Assembly (NCBI GenBank): GCA_003427395.1
Contig: BFEA01000220.1
Location: forward strand, 788,404 to 852,403
Origin: Chara braunii
Taxonomy: Eukaryota; Streptophyta; Charophyceae; Charales; Characeae
Reading direction: 5' to 3'
Length of the DNA stretch: 64,000 nucleotides
The position numbers were made by a program, and so were the translations under genes. The notes under the pieces were generated by a model. It saw only the letters and a list, made by a program, of their open reading frames with translations. It did no database searches and was not told the origin of the DNA. Positions 42,448 to 51,136 of this stretch are shown one piece after another; the stretch's first letter is position 1; each line of letters opens with the position of its first letter.

Positions 42448-43716
42448 TTAGCAAGGTATACAAGACCGACAGTATTTGATAACCATCGTCAGCATCCCAT
42501 CCCAATGGTAGAGCTCGCTTATATTCGCGTGTGTGGCACCTACTCCTATGTGTCCCCCTGCTATACCATCGTGTAGGGCTGCTATGATATCAATTTGCCG
42601 GTTTCTCCCACGTACGATCCTCTTGGGGTTCCCGACCTGCCACTTTATGAATAGATGACCATCTCTTACTACGTAGAGGTGCCTCATCTTCTGTGCTTTG
42701 GCACTTGCATCTCTATCCCTCATCTCACATGATAGGAGCAACCCCAATTCCCGGTAGATCCCATCGTACTTCTCCGCCCGAAATGCCTCCTTGATTTCTC
42801 CTTCCTCGAACTCGTCGTCCTGGCTTTCAGGAACTAGAATCTCATTTTCCTCATGACTGAACGAGCCTTTCCGGTCAAAGTCTCCTTGCAGGAGCGTATT
42901 AGCGAGCAGGTACATCCCCCCCATTAGCTGCTCATGCTCCTCAACCTGACTGGGGCCTTCTTCTATCATCCTCATTTCCTCCACCAGGCTGTGCGTTCCT
43001 GCCAATGCCAATTTCATCATCCAACCAACATCCTTGCTCCCCCATGGATCCTCCTCCTGAAAGGGCTTGAGGACCAACTCTTCCTTCTGCTCGTACTCCT
43101 TTGGCGCTAGCCATATGGGGTGGCTAACGCAACTGGGTACTCGTAGGGACCACTCGTTTATATGCAGGCGGACGTCCTCCTCTTGGTCCAAAAACCCATC
43201 AACTGGTGGGGCGTCTTCTATTGATTCCTGGTCCGATTCGTCCCAGTTAATGCGGCTTAACCCATCTGCCCTGTTCTTGTTCCCTGGGATCCTTTCCAGC
43301 TCGAAATTAAACATCCAAATGTAGGTCAACCATCTTGCGACGGTTGGGTCGGATGGAGTGTAATTTTTCAGGGAGCATGCAAGTGCAGTGGGGTCCACCC
43401 TCAAAATGAGCCTCCTGCCGAAAACATAGTTCCGGAAGGTCCTCGGGCAATGAAGTACTGCCAGCGTCTCCTTCTTGAACTGAGAGTAGTTCCTCTCAAC
43501 TGTATTGAGAGTGCGACTTTTGAACCTTAGTGGCCTCTCCTTCCCTTCAGTGTCTGCCTGAATCAGGACTCCTCCTAAGGCAGTTGGCCCAGCGCCCATC
43601 TCAATGACGAATGACCTTTCCTCCGTGGCCTCATAGTTTGGCGCTCCCAGTACCAAGCCCCCTTCCTTAAACTCTCCCTTCATCCTACCGACCGCCTCTT
43701 CCTGTTCTTCGCCCTA
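42448..43716 (-). pseudogene. RNase H and integrase zinc-binding (H2C2) domains
   Basis: It begins after an in-frame TAG at 43714-43716 (GTC TAG GGC, where WVWGEEQ would be natural). The RNase H part has GAGPTALGGVLIQAD, SRTLNTVERNYSQFKKETLA, LRVDPTALACSL and NKNRADGLSRI, the Ty3-type RNase H landmarks. After a ~110-residue spacer comes the HHCC zinc finger: H..GIAGGHIGVGATHANI and YCRSCIPC. A TAA at 42448-42450 then interrupts, but the same frame continues ERLAQRSGEPLHPRLE into the integrase. Confidence 0.82.
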
Positions 43717-43791
43717 GACCCATTCCTGATCTTGACGCACCAACTTCCTTAAATGCTCCGTCTTCATGGTGAAGTTCTTCACGAAGCTCCT

Positions 43792-44841
43792 TCAAAATCC
43801 GCACGTCCCAAGGAAGCTCCTCACATCTGTTATCGAGCGGAAGGGCACCGACCACTCAAGAATCTTGTCTCTTTTCTTTACAGCAGGCCTTCGCCCACTC
43901 TCATTACAGACAAAACCTAGAATCGTGGCCTCCCTCATACAATGTTTTGACTTGGGGCCGCTTGCCGTCAGGTTATGTTCCTCCAATAACCCCATAACCT
44001 GATCGATGTGTTGGACATGCTTCCAGACAAAACGCCGCACACCGGGCATCACTTCGTCTTCCTCTTTCTCCTTCGGACCTTTGACCGCCAGGTCATCGAT
44101 ATAGGGCTGGGTGATATGGGGACTGACCGTCTGCATGGCTCTGATCATATGCCTCTGCACCATCGCTACTGCATTCGTCCAACCTTGAGGCGCCATGTTC
44201 ATGTGAATCAACCCTCTAGGTGTGTGCATCGCCGTTACAGGCCTGTCTGGCGAGTATACAGGGAATTGGTCGTTCCCAGAGTAGAGGTCTATAAGCGAGA
44301 TTATAGGTCTCCCTGCGCACGACTCTGACAGCGCGTCCGCGTTCGGCAACCCTCCCGCGTCCCGCACTGTCACCGCATTTAGCCGCTGCAAGTCCTGCAC
44401 CCACCTTAGCGTCCCATTTGGTTTAATAAAACAAAACCAAGGCGACGCGTACGGTCCACTGGAATAGTCGGCCACGTGCGTCCGCATCTTGCCGTCCAGG
44501 TAATCCACCACCTTCTTCTCCTCATCCGGATTTGGGTATCGTGCGCCCCTTAGATTCCACGACTCATGTGGAACAGTGTGGATTCGTATCATCGGAATCT
44601 TGTCCACATCCAGCCTCCCACGCTCGTCGTCATTGAACGCATATGCACGGTGTCTTTTCTTCATCAGTCCCACCATGAACGCTCTCTCCTGGGGCGACAG
44701 GAAGTCGGACTCCCCGATTATCAACTTCCCCTCATTCTCGTCGTTGATACGGCATGGCCCGGCCAACCCGTGCTTCCGCATACGCCGTATCAATCCTCGT
44801 TCCCGCTCGTAGTAGGCTTCGTCATCCTCCGTGACGAGCAC
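43792..44841 (-). pseudogene. Reverse transcriptase domain (Ty3-type)
   Basis: About 349 residues. Visible blocks: MIRIHTVPHESWNLRGARYP before the fingers, then SPWFCFIKPNGTLRWVQDLQ (fingers, VxKxxG/RxxxDYRxLN region), LIDLYSGNDQFPVY (motif A, one of the three Asp), MAPQGWTNAVAMVQ (motif B, PxGxxN-like) and PYIDDLAVKG (motif C, the YxDD catalytic pair), then HIDQVMGLLEEHNLTASGPK (H-x-x-x-x-x-VL thumb region). Catalytic residues are intact. It ends at TGA (43792-43794) after SFLGTCGF, but the frame continues RSFVKNFTMKTEHL, so the stop replaces a codon inside the family motif GFYRxF. Confidence 0.85.
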
Positions 44842-44864
44842 GGGAACTGGGCGACACTTCTTAT

Positions 44865-45575
44865 CTACGGTCTTGTACCGCCTTTGGGAGCCCTGCTTAA
44901 ACCCTCCCCTAAAAAAGGTCGACTTGTCGTTCGGGCCTGGGCCATTGTAGGGCCTCCTCCCCCTCTGGGAAGCCGATACACCAACTCCACCTCTCCCACT
45001 TGAGGGTTCTCCAAAACCTGCTCCCTCAATGCCTTAATAACCTCCGGATCCTCCATGTCATGAGCCGACACCACCTCCATGGCCTTATTCACATCTATGA
45101 CGCTTAGTGTCAGCACCTCAGCCTTATCCTCCTCCTCAGGCACATCCCAAAGCCGTCTTCGCTCGTTCTCCGATTCCTCGAAGGTGAATGAATCGAGATT
45201 AAGCCTATTCCTCCCGCTCCCCGGCCCCGTGTTTCGGCAGGTGACAACTTCGTAATTCCCGCACGCTGGGTCACATAGGAGCAAGATCATTGTCCCGTCG
45301 TGCTTATTAAAAATCAACATCTCCGTTCGACACAGGAACGACCTTCCCAGAAGGATGGGATGATCGACATCGGGCATGACAAAGAAGCACGTCCTGGCTC
45401 GCACCTTCCCAATCTCTATAATTACATTAGACGCCGTGCCGCAAAAAGCGGCCTTGCAGTTGGCGCCATGCAGCATGCCATGGTCCGAGCGGTCGATCTC
45501 CATGCCTATCATCACCGCCTCCTTCTCCCTGATGATATTCATTTTTGCGCCCGTGTTCCCCCTCCTTCTCTCTTA
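44865..45575 (-). pseudogene. Retropepsin-like protease domain, truncated
   Basis: The frame opens after a stop at 45573-45575 with ERRRG and then NTGAKMNIIREKE, which sits where retropepsins have D(T/S)GA; the catalytic Asp codon reads AAC (Asn) at 45555-45557. About 60 residues later comes ILLGRSFL, matching the second conserved block (hydrophobic-hydrophobic-G-R/N). The C-terminal part shifts frame in a G-rich stretch near 44950, where the other frame continues RPYNGPGPNDKSTF and on to the RT. With a lost Asp, a missing upstream part and a frameshift it cannot encode an active protease. Upstream Gag sequence is absent. Confidence 0.7.
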
Positions 45576-47960
45576 CCCACGCTCCATTCTCTGTGTCCTC
45601 TATCGGATGGCGCAGGAGGGGCTCGACACGGCGAGCGGGAGGCGCTCCCCGAAGATCGCAACTAGTCGGGCCGCCGTTGCTGTGAGCTTTCCCACCTTAT
45701 TGAGGTATGTGCTTGTCGTGCCGACAGCTCTCGATCCAACGAAGGCGCAGCGCCCGTCCGAGCAGAGGCTTGTCTTGGTTGAGCGGTAGATGCGCGGCAC
45801 CACGGACGCGGGCGCTTCCCGGATCAGCCCTTCTCACGATCTCTGTCCCTCCCTCTTCGGCTATGGTCGTATCTCCTCTCCCACTCTTCCCCTTTTCCCT
45901 CACTCTCTCTCTCTCTCCCTCTCTCTCTCTCTCTACCTCTTTCCTCTCTCTCTCTCTTTCTGTTTCGTGTCTGTGGTCCCTGGTTGGCCTCTCTCTTCTT
46001 GACTAATCGCTCCCCTTTTCTCGACGGATACAGCCCGTTGTAGAGCGCTTAGCGCACCTCCCAGCTCGCGGGCGCACACGTGCGCTAGGTGTTCACTCCC
46101 TTGCCTTCGACCTCCGTGGACGACAACGGCGCCGTCCCGCAAGCGTTAACGCGAGCGCAAGGGTACGTCCCTGCGAACGCGCATTGGGGACTACTCCTGA
46201 CTTCGTGCGTGTGCCCCGTACGCCTCAAGACCCGAGCGCTCGAACGCGCGTGATCGCCTTTTTGCGCCCGAGCACATGGACACGGCCCCCTCGTTCTCGA
46301 AATCTCCCGCGCCCTCCGCACGCTCGTACGCCGCCCCTCGTCGCTCTCTCTACCTCACTCTCCCCCGTGCAGTTGGCGCTATCTCCTTCTCTCCTACCTC
46401 CTCCTCTCTCTCTCCCCCTCTATCCTTCTCTCAGGCGCTAAGTTCGCAGCGGACGTCGAATTGGCTCTCGAACGCCCCGTGTGTCTGCGTGCGCCTCCCT
46501 TTCTCTCCCCCCTACGCCCTTCTCATACTCCTCGTCCAGCCGAGTCTGTCGCTCTCTAACCCTCCCACCTCCATTTTTGGCGGCCAGTTCGAAATTTTTG
46601 TTTCCATCGCCCGCTGACCCCATCTATCCTTCAATCCTTCGCTCCCTTGTTCTTCCAATCCCCACGGCTTCTTTCTCCCGCTCTCTGGTTCTTCCAATCC
46701 CTCGATCCTCTGCTTCCTTGTTCTTCCAGTCCCGTGCCCCGGTCGCATCACCCCGGCATCCAGCCTCCTCCTTCTTTTTCCAAGAAAGCATCCCCTTTCT
46801 CCCGCCTTCGCGTTCATCGGGTCCTGCTCTTTCACTCTCTCTCCTTCCGTCGGCCAATGCGTGAGAAATTCGTTCTTACCAAATTTTTCGTTTTCCCGCT
46901 ACGCTCTCACCAAACTTTTGACGGCTGGTTTCTTTTCCGAAGTCATCCTCCCGCGTGATCTCCCTCGCTCCCCAATCTTCCTCTCCTCTTCATCGGTCCG
47001 ACCATGCATTCCTGCTGCTTCAAGTTGGAAATTTGTTCGCATCTCTCCCCGGCCCCTGACCAGGTACATTCCCGAGAGCCCCTGTCGCATTCTTCCCCCC
47101 CCCCTCAAGACCTCCTCGCCTTCTCAATCTCAGCCCGTCGAGTAGACTCCCGCTGATTCCACTCTGATTTTTCGAAGTCCCCCCCCCCGATCTGCTAGCG
47201 ACTGTCCTCGCTTTCCTCGACCATGCCTGAATCGTCCCCTTTCCCTCTCGACCAATCCCCTCTTTCGATCCTTGGATCTCTCCAGATCCCCATAACAGAA
47301 CACCCCCTTCTTTCCTCCAAACTGTCTTGGTTGGCCATTCGGTTTCCTCTCTTCTCTCTTCCCAACTGTCTCGCTCGACCATTCAACTTCCTTCCTTACT
47401 CTCTCCTACCCCACCCATAGACCGAAGTAGTGGCACGATATGAGCGGATTCAAGCTCGAACCCTGACTTTCTTTTTCCTTTCTTCTCCCTTTAGCCGGAC
47501 GGTTGAGGCTCCGGTTAGTCCTGACCCCACCGCTTTTCCCTTATCATACTCCCTGGCCTGCCTTGACTCCATCCCGGCCCCACTTCCTCTTGAGGCGGAG
47601 GGCTGGTCTGAGGTGGTGATCCTCTGTTTATTTCGGGCGTCGGGCTCAACTACCCGATCTCAGTTTTGCGTGACCAAGTTCGCAGCCGTCCATCCTGCAT
47701 CGTTCGACCTTTGAAGGAAATGACCGTTCTTGGCCCCGTTCATACCGCGGTAAGGAAGACGTCTTCAGAAACAAGCCACGTCCACCCGCAACGTGGTCAC
47801 GTCAGCCACATCGTCCCTCCCTGCATTATGAAGCTCCCTCTCGCAGGTCAGACCACGGGAGGTCGCCGCGTCGCGACTCATCTCGGTAGGGGCTCTGGCG
47901 TCCCCCCCCTTTTGCCCTCGTCGACCAAAGACGAGTTCAGGCTTACACCGAATTGACCTG
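45576..47960. other. CT-rich region between the truncated pol and the LTR-like copy
   Basis: It includes CT-rich tracts (45900-45960) and C/T-rich sequence to 47500. The frames are Ser/Pro/Leu-rich on plus and Arg/Glu-rich on minus, without domains. Its make-up resembles the right-hand LTR (for example TTACCAAATTTTTCG near 46877 and TTACCAAATTTCTCC near 53519), so it is probably diverged LTR sequence, but I could not align it end to end. Confidence 0.4.
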
Positions 47961-47964
47961 CCCG

Positions 47965-48218
47965 CTCCGCATTTTCCGATTTTGTCACCCGAAACTCAAA
48001 TCTTTATGATCCGCCTGAGCCCGCTTGCGACCAAGGTTCGGACCGTCACTCCAGCCAAAAGACTGGTTAGTACGACGACTCGGATGCCCGAGGACTTCCA
48101 TAAACACAGATCCTTGTGCATGCACTCGTCAAAACCAAGCAAAAACAGCAAAGAAAAGGAAAAAAATGTTTTTAATTTCAAAGAAAAAAACCTTCGGTTG
48201 GTGGACAGCCGCCCGACA
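47965..48218 (-). mobile_element. Diverged second copy of the LTR start
   Basis: Read on the minus strand it begins TGTCGGGCGGCTGTCCACC at 48218 and matches the LTR start at 55147 (TGTCGAGCGGCTATCTACC) for about 230-250 bp. On the plus strand the shared wording is TTTATGATCCGCC.GAGCCCG, CTTGCG.CCAAGGTT, CTCCAGCCAA, GGTTAGTA, GGA.GCCCGAGG and AACAGCAAA before an A-rich run. Identity is roughly three quarters by eye. It would be the 3' LTR of the element whose 5' LTR is 51137-55147, but no purine tract precedes it and the copies are too diverged for a recent insertion. Confidence 0.65.
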
Positions 48219-48837
48219 CCGGGTTATCCACGCAATAGGTGTAGTACCAATGGAGTGACCTAACGGAGAGTTGCCACCCCTTTTCCCTCACTATAGACCG
48301 TATTATCCTGTCGTACGGCTCCTCCTTCCCGCTCACCCTTCGGAAAACGAATGATGGGAATATGGTCCTAACGCACCCTGTGGCACGGGGATATTCTTCG
48401 TCTAGCGCGCAGGTCACTCTCACCTCGATGGGTGGGCTATGCCTAAGGGATTCAGCCTCAAAGATCAGCCTCAAAATCGGACCAGCCCGTGCCTCCCAAT
48501 GATCCGCACGGTACCACCCCAGGACCAAATGAGTGACGTACTCGACCCAAGCTTCCTTACTCAAGTAGACTGTTCCTTCCGCACGGATCACTGCTCGCCT
48601 GGGTCTCTTTCTGTTCTGGGGCCTGTTCCAGGACCACCTGTCCCCCTCCCAAGTCCCCACTGCGAAACGAGCCCAGAGAAAAACCCCTTGCTCTAGCTCT
48701 ACCCCCCTCTCGCGAACGGCTAGATATCGCTCCGTGCGGTCGTCCAAGGGGACGCTGAAGCACTCTCGGTCTTTGCTTAAATCAGCTTTCTCAATCCGAA
48801 CCCCTTCTTCTTCAGTACCCTCTATGATTCTAACCAT
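48178..48837 (-). CDS. ORF c: unknown protein, overlaps ORF b by 8 nt
   Basis: 219 codons starting MVRIIEGTEEEGVRIEKADL. The ATG overlaps the stop of ORF b in ATGGTTAG (48837-48830). The protein is soluble-looking and rich in Trp and Arg: GVFLWARFAVGTWEGDRWSW, LSKEAWVEYVTHLVLGWYRA, EVRVTCALDEEYPRATGCVR, YDRIIRSIVREKGWQ. The YPR.....V.TI.P..., R..S......IIR.IV layout near its end loosely echoes the C-terminal half of ORFs a and b, so it may be a distant third paralogue. The last 13 codons lie inside the LTR-like copy. I do not recognise the family. No internal stop, unlike the neighbouring elements. Confidence 0.55.
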   Translation of the reverse strand: MVRIIEGTEEEGVRIEKADLSKDRECFSVPLDDRTERYLAVRERGVELEQGVFLWARFAVGTWEGDRWSWNRPQNRKRPRRAVIRAEGTVYLSKEAWVEYVTHLVLGWYRADHWEARAGPILRLIFEAESLRHSPPIEVRVTCALDEEYPRATGCVRTIFPSFVFRRVSGKEEPYDRIIRSIVREKGWQLSVRSLHWYYTYCVDNPVSGGCPPTEGFFL

Positions 48838-49195
48838 CCCCTAGGACTATCTTCTCTATGATTTGAACTAGCGCTCTCCACTCGTCCGACCTGTCCAGAA
48901 AGGCGTCCGGAATAGTGGGGACTGACCTTCCCCCTCGCGGATACGTCCGGTACCCCAACGAGTAGAAATAGTTAATTTCGTAAGCCCCTAGCAGCTGCCT
49001 CTCAAGCTGCGCGTGACCGATCGCTTCCTCCCAGCTATCCAAATACCCCGCTGCTCTATCTACTCCCTCTTCCACGTACAAGGCTATGTTGAAGTGCCCG
49101 GTCCACCTGTAAAAGGTATAGCACCAAACATCTACTCCACCTATATCACCCATACTAATCCCCGCGGGCTCAAACTCCAAAGGCCTCAAGCTCAT
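48830..49195 (-). CDS. ORF b: unknown small protein, tandem paralogue of ORF a
   Basis: I start it at the ATG at 49195, which overlaps the stop of ORF a as ATGA and gives MSLRPLEFEPAG, in register with MSLEATPERIS of ORF a. The shared core follows: DVWCY, VEEG.D, W.EAIG, YFYSLGYRTY.RGGR, P..PDA.LD.SD.W..LV.I. About 48 of 96 core residues are identical to ORF a. Length about 121 codons, ending IVLGDG. An upstream ATG at 49246 is possible but would lie inside ORF a. The invariant Trp/Cys/Tyr and the YFYSLGYRTY block suggest a compact fold. Family not recognised. Confidence 0.6.
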   Translation of the reverse strand: MSLRPLEFEPAGISMGDIGGVDVWCYTFYRWTGHFNIALYVEEGVDRAAGYLDSWEEAIGHAQLERQLLGAYEINYFYSLGYRTYPRGGRSVPTIPDAFLDRSDEWRALVQIIEKIVLGDG

Positions 49196-49551
49196 GGATC
49201 CGCCGCTCTCACCATATGCTTCACTATCTCTACTAGTACTTTCCATCCATCCGACCCATCAAGATAAGCATCCGGATTTACCGGCGCCCGGCGACCACCT
49301 CTCGCGTAGGTACGATATCCTAAAGAGTAAAAATACTTGAATCCGTAACTCCTTAACTCCCCCCGTGAATGGCGGGAGTCACCTATCGCCTCTTTCCACC
49401 CTCGAAGGAAGTCCTCTCCTTGATCTTGCCCTTCCTCTACACAAACACCTACATCAAAGTCCCCAATGCATAGTCTACGGGAGTAGCACCACACATCAGC
49501 ACTTCCGTGGGTACACACACTAATCCGTTCGGGAGTCGCTTCTAGGCTCAT
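49192..49551 (-). CDS. ORF a: unknown small protein, first of the overlapping trio
   Basis: 119 codons from ATG at 49551: MSLEATPERISVCTHGSADV then WCYSRRLCIGDFDV, EEGQDQGEDFLRGWKEAIG, KYFYSLGYRTYARGGRR, NPDAYLDGSDGWKVLVEIV, stop TGA at 49194-49192. The stop overlaps the next ATG as ATGA. It shares about half its residues with ORF b. No signal peptide or membrane segment. The ATGA junction is the arrangement used for termination-reinitiation in compact viral and retroelement messages; whether it works that way here is inference. Confidence 0.6.
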   Translation of the reverse strand: MSLEATPERISVCTHGSADVWCYSRRLCIGDFDVGVCVEEGQDQGEDFLRGWKEAIGDSRHSRGELRSYGFKYFYSLGYRTYARGGRRAPVNPDAYLDGSDGWKVLVEIVKHMVRAADP

Positions 49552-50150
49552 ACAGTATAATCAAAAGAAACTTCCCTAAATTCTCACTTCCTATTGGCCA
49601 CTCGAGAGACCACCTCTATCCCGCGAGGAAGAGAAGTCTGTGAGCTCAGAAGGATCAAATGGACCAGAGAAGGAACGCCGTCTCACTCGGCTACCTTCCT
49701 GTCCTCCCCCGCTGAGAGACTCCTTCCCGCTCCCGGCCTAGAGACTAGCCGCGGACACAGGTTATCCCCGAGGAAGGGTGGCAACCCTCTCCCTGGAGTC
49801 GGACCGAAGTCACACACCCGCACCCTACGTCCCCCACTGAACCGACGTCTAGTCCTAATTAGCCTATCCGGCACCACGCCTCTACTCGGCCCACCTCAAG
49901 CGTGGAATTACCCGGGTCCCAGGACAAGATCCACCTATGTATCGAAAATCGTTAGCCTATCTACTCCCTCCCCATTCTCCTCATTGTGAACTCTTCGCAC
50001 TTCGTTCCCTTCTTCCTTTTTCGCCTCCCGCCTCTTTTCTCTCTTGGAATCATTGGAAGATCGGGGAATGTAAGAAAAAAGGGTGGGGAGAGCGGAGCTT
50101 TTAGGAAGAGGCTCTCAGGTGGGGTTGACAAGCATACGTACCTTGGGTCT
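49552..50150. other. Gap between upstream ORF and ORF a
   Basis: No frame with domain-like content on either strand. It could be a spacer or an intron of a spliced message, but no convincing splice pair was identified. Confidence 0.35.
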
Positions 50151-50576
50151 TCAATACTCGTTATCATAGTCCCAATAATCCCCCAGTTCCGAGTCCGAGA
50201 GGTCGGCTAGACACCGTTCCACCCAGGAGCCGGCCTTCGATCCCTCGCCCAAGGTCCCCCAAGTATCCCCCTCTCCTTGAATGTCCTCGCTATGAAGGTC
50301 AGGTATCTCCCTCTCTCCCCTTCGCTTCGGTACCCGTAGCACCACTCTCCTTTCCCCCGAGCCCCGAACCGGTTCCGATTGAGAGTCTCGCTCCCTCGCG
50401 GGAGTTGCAACCGTCGTCAGCCCCCGTGGATCGAGAATCGAAACCCCTAACCCCTCTCTAGACACAATTTCTCTTGCGGGACTTCGCACCTGGGTAGGTG
50501 CCCTCCACAACCCGTGTGGATCAAGAACACTTGGTGACCCCCTCGGATCCCAAATAGACAGCGCTACCGGCCCCTC
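50151..50576 (-). CDS. Upstream ORF with DPRG repeats and acidic end
   Basis: An open frame from just after a stop at 50577-50579, with no in-frame ATG at its start; the first codons read EGPVALSIWDPRGSPSVLDP. Three related motifs appear: SIWDPRGSPSVLDPHGLWRA, VSILDPRGLTTVATPA and neighbours. The C-terminus is acidic and aromatic: LADLSDSELGDYWDYDNEY. Complexity and lack of stops suggest real coding, perhaps joined by splicing to an exon upstream. It is about 600 nt upstream of ORF a in the same internal region. Family not recognised. Confidence 0.4.
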   Translation of the reverse strand, partial: EGPVALSIWDPRGSPSVLDPHGLWRAPTQVRSPAREIVSREGLGVSILDPRGLTTVATPARERDSQSEPVRGSGERRVVLRVPKRRGEREIPDLHSEDIQGEGDTWGTLGEGSKAGSWVERCLADLSDSELGDYWDYDNEY

Positions 50577-50579
50577 TCA

Positions 50580-51115
50580 GACCCCTCTCCCCGCTCCCTC
50601 TCTTTCTCTCCCCTTCTCTCCCCCTCGAGAAGACCCCCTTATACTATTTCCCCGGACTGTTCTTCTCCCTCCCCTTTCGTTGTTCTTCACCCTCATTCAG
50701 ACCCTTCAGGCAAACTATGCACCCCCTTCGTTTTTCAAGTTTTTAGAAATAAACACGTGCAAAAACCAAGCACATGAAAAAGAACTGACCTGTTTTTACC
50801 CTTCGAAGGCCGGAAGTGGGAGCCGAGATCGCAAGCGAGCCGGAGCGGACCTGCAAAAAGAACCAAGGAGACAAGCCCCAACACCCAAAAACCCCTCGCC
50901 CCCGGCAAACCCCAACAACAAGCCCCTCCCCAATAAACCCCGCGCCGACGTCGCTTGAGAAGAGACCGTTGAAGACTAATTTGAAGACACGTGCCGAAGA
51001 ACTCGATGCCGAAATTCAGAAGAATGTCGCAAACTTACTTTACCGCTGCCTGTCACACCGGTCCTCCCTCACCCCGTAGTTGCTGAGCCGGCCGCGGCCG
51101 CGGGAGAAATGCTCC
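50580..51115. other. Leader of the LTR element
   Basis: It is A/C-rich on plus, with a C/A-rich stretch at 50860-50945. No coding frame is supported. It lies between the primer-binding site and the DPRG ORF on the minus strand. Confidence 0.4.
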
Positions 51116-51133
51116 TCCCCGGCAATGGCGCCA
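51116..51133 (-). promoter_or_regulatory. Primer-binding site
   Basis: Minus strand TGGCGCCATTGCCGGGGA, three bases (AAG) after the LTR end. It differs by one base from TGGCGCCGTTGCCGGGGA, a primer site found in many plant Ty3 LTR elements (from memory). A tRNA 3' end ...TGGCGCCA would pair here to start minus-strand DNA synthesis. Confidence 0.75.
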
Positions 51134-51136
51134 CTT

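Larger units (their letters stand above)
38968..45575 (-). mobile_element. Decayed Ty3-type retroelement, pol followed by Gag-like region
   Basis: On the minus strand the order is protease-like (45.57-44.87 kb), reverse transcriptase (44.84-43.79), RNase H plus zinc-binding (43.68-42.45), integrase (42.41-41.52), about 300 bp, then a Gag-like and coiled-coil region (41.22-38.97). RT-RNase H-integrase order places it in the Ty3 superfamily. The frame has one shift and at least four premature stops, so the copy is dead. No LTR was defined: the 5' end breaks within the protease motif and no repeat of the flanks was recognised at 38.9 kb. The 3' position of the Gag-like region is unusual. Confidence 0.85.
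48219..51136 (-). mobile_element. Internal region of the LTR element
   Basis: On the minus strand it runs from the primer-binding site through a leader, the DPRG ORF, and ORFs a, b and c to the second LTR-like start. There is no protease, RT, RNase H or integrase, so the element cannot copy itself and would depend on another element in trans. Confidence 0.55.

Noticed and set aside
46118-46140. Second primer-binding-site-like sequence (minus GGCGCCGTTGTCG) upstream of the pol
   Set aside because: Thirteen bases match a plant PBS type, but the next bases do not, there is no TG...CA LTR end beside it, and the region is C/G-rich where such matches arise easily.
48178-49551. Reading the ORF trio as one decayed ORF with frameshifts
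   Set aside because: ORFs a and b are paralogues, each with its own start and complete core, so they are separate units; only an alternative for ORF c remains open.
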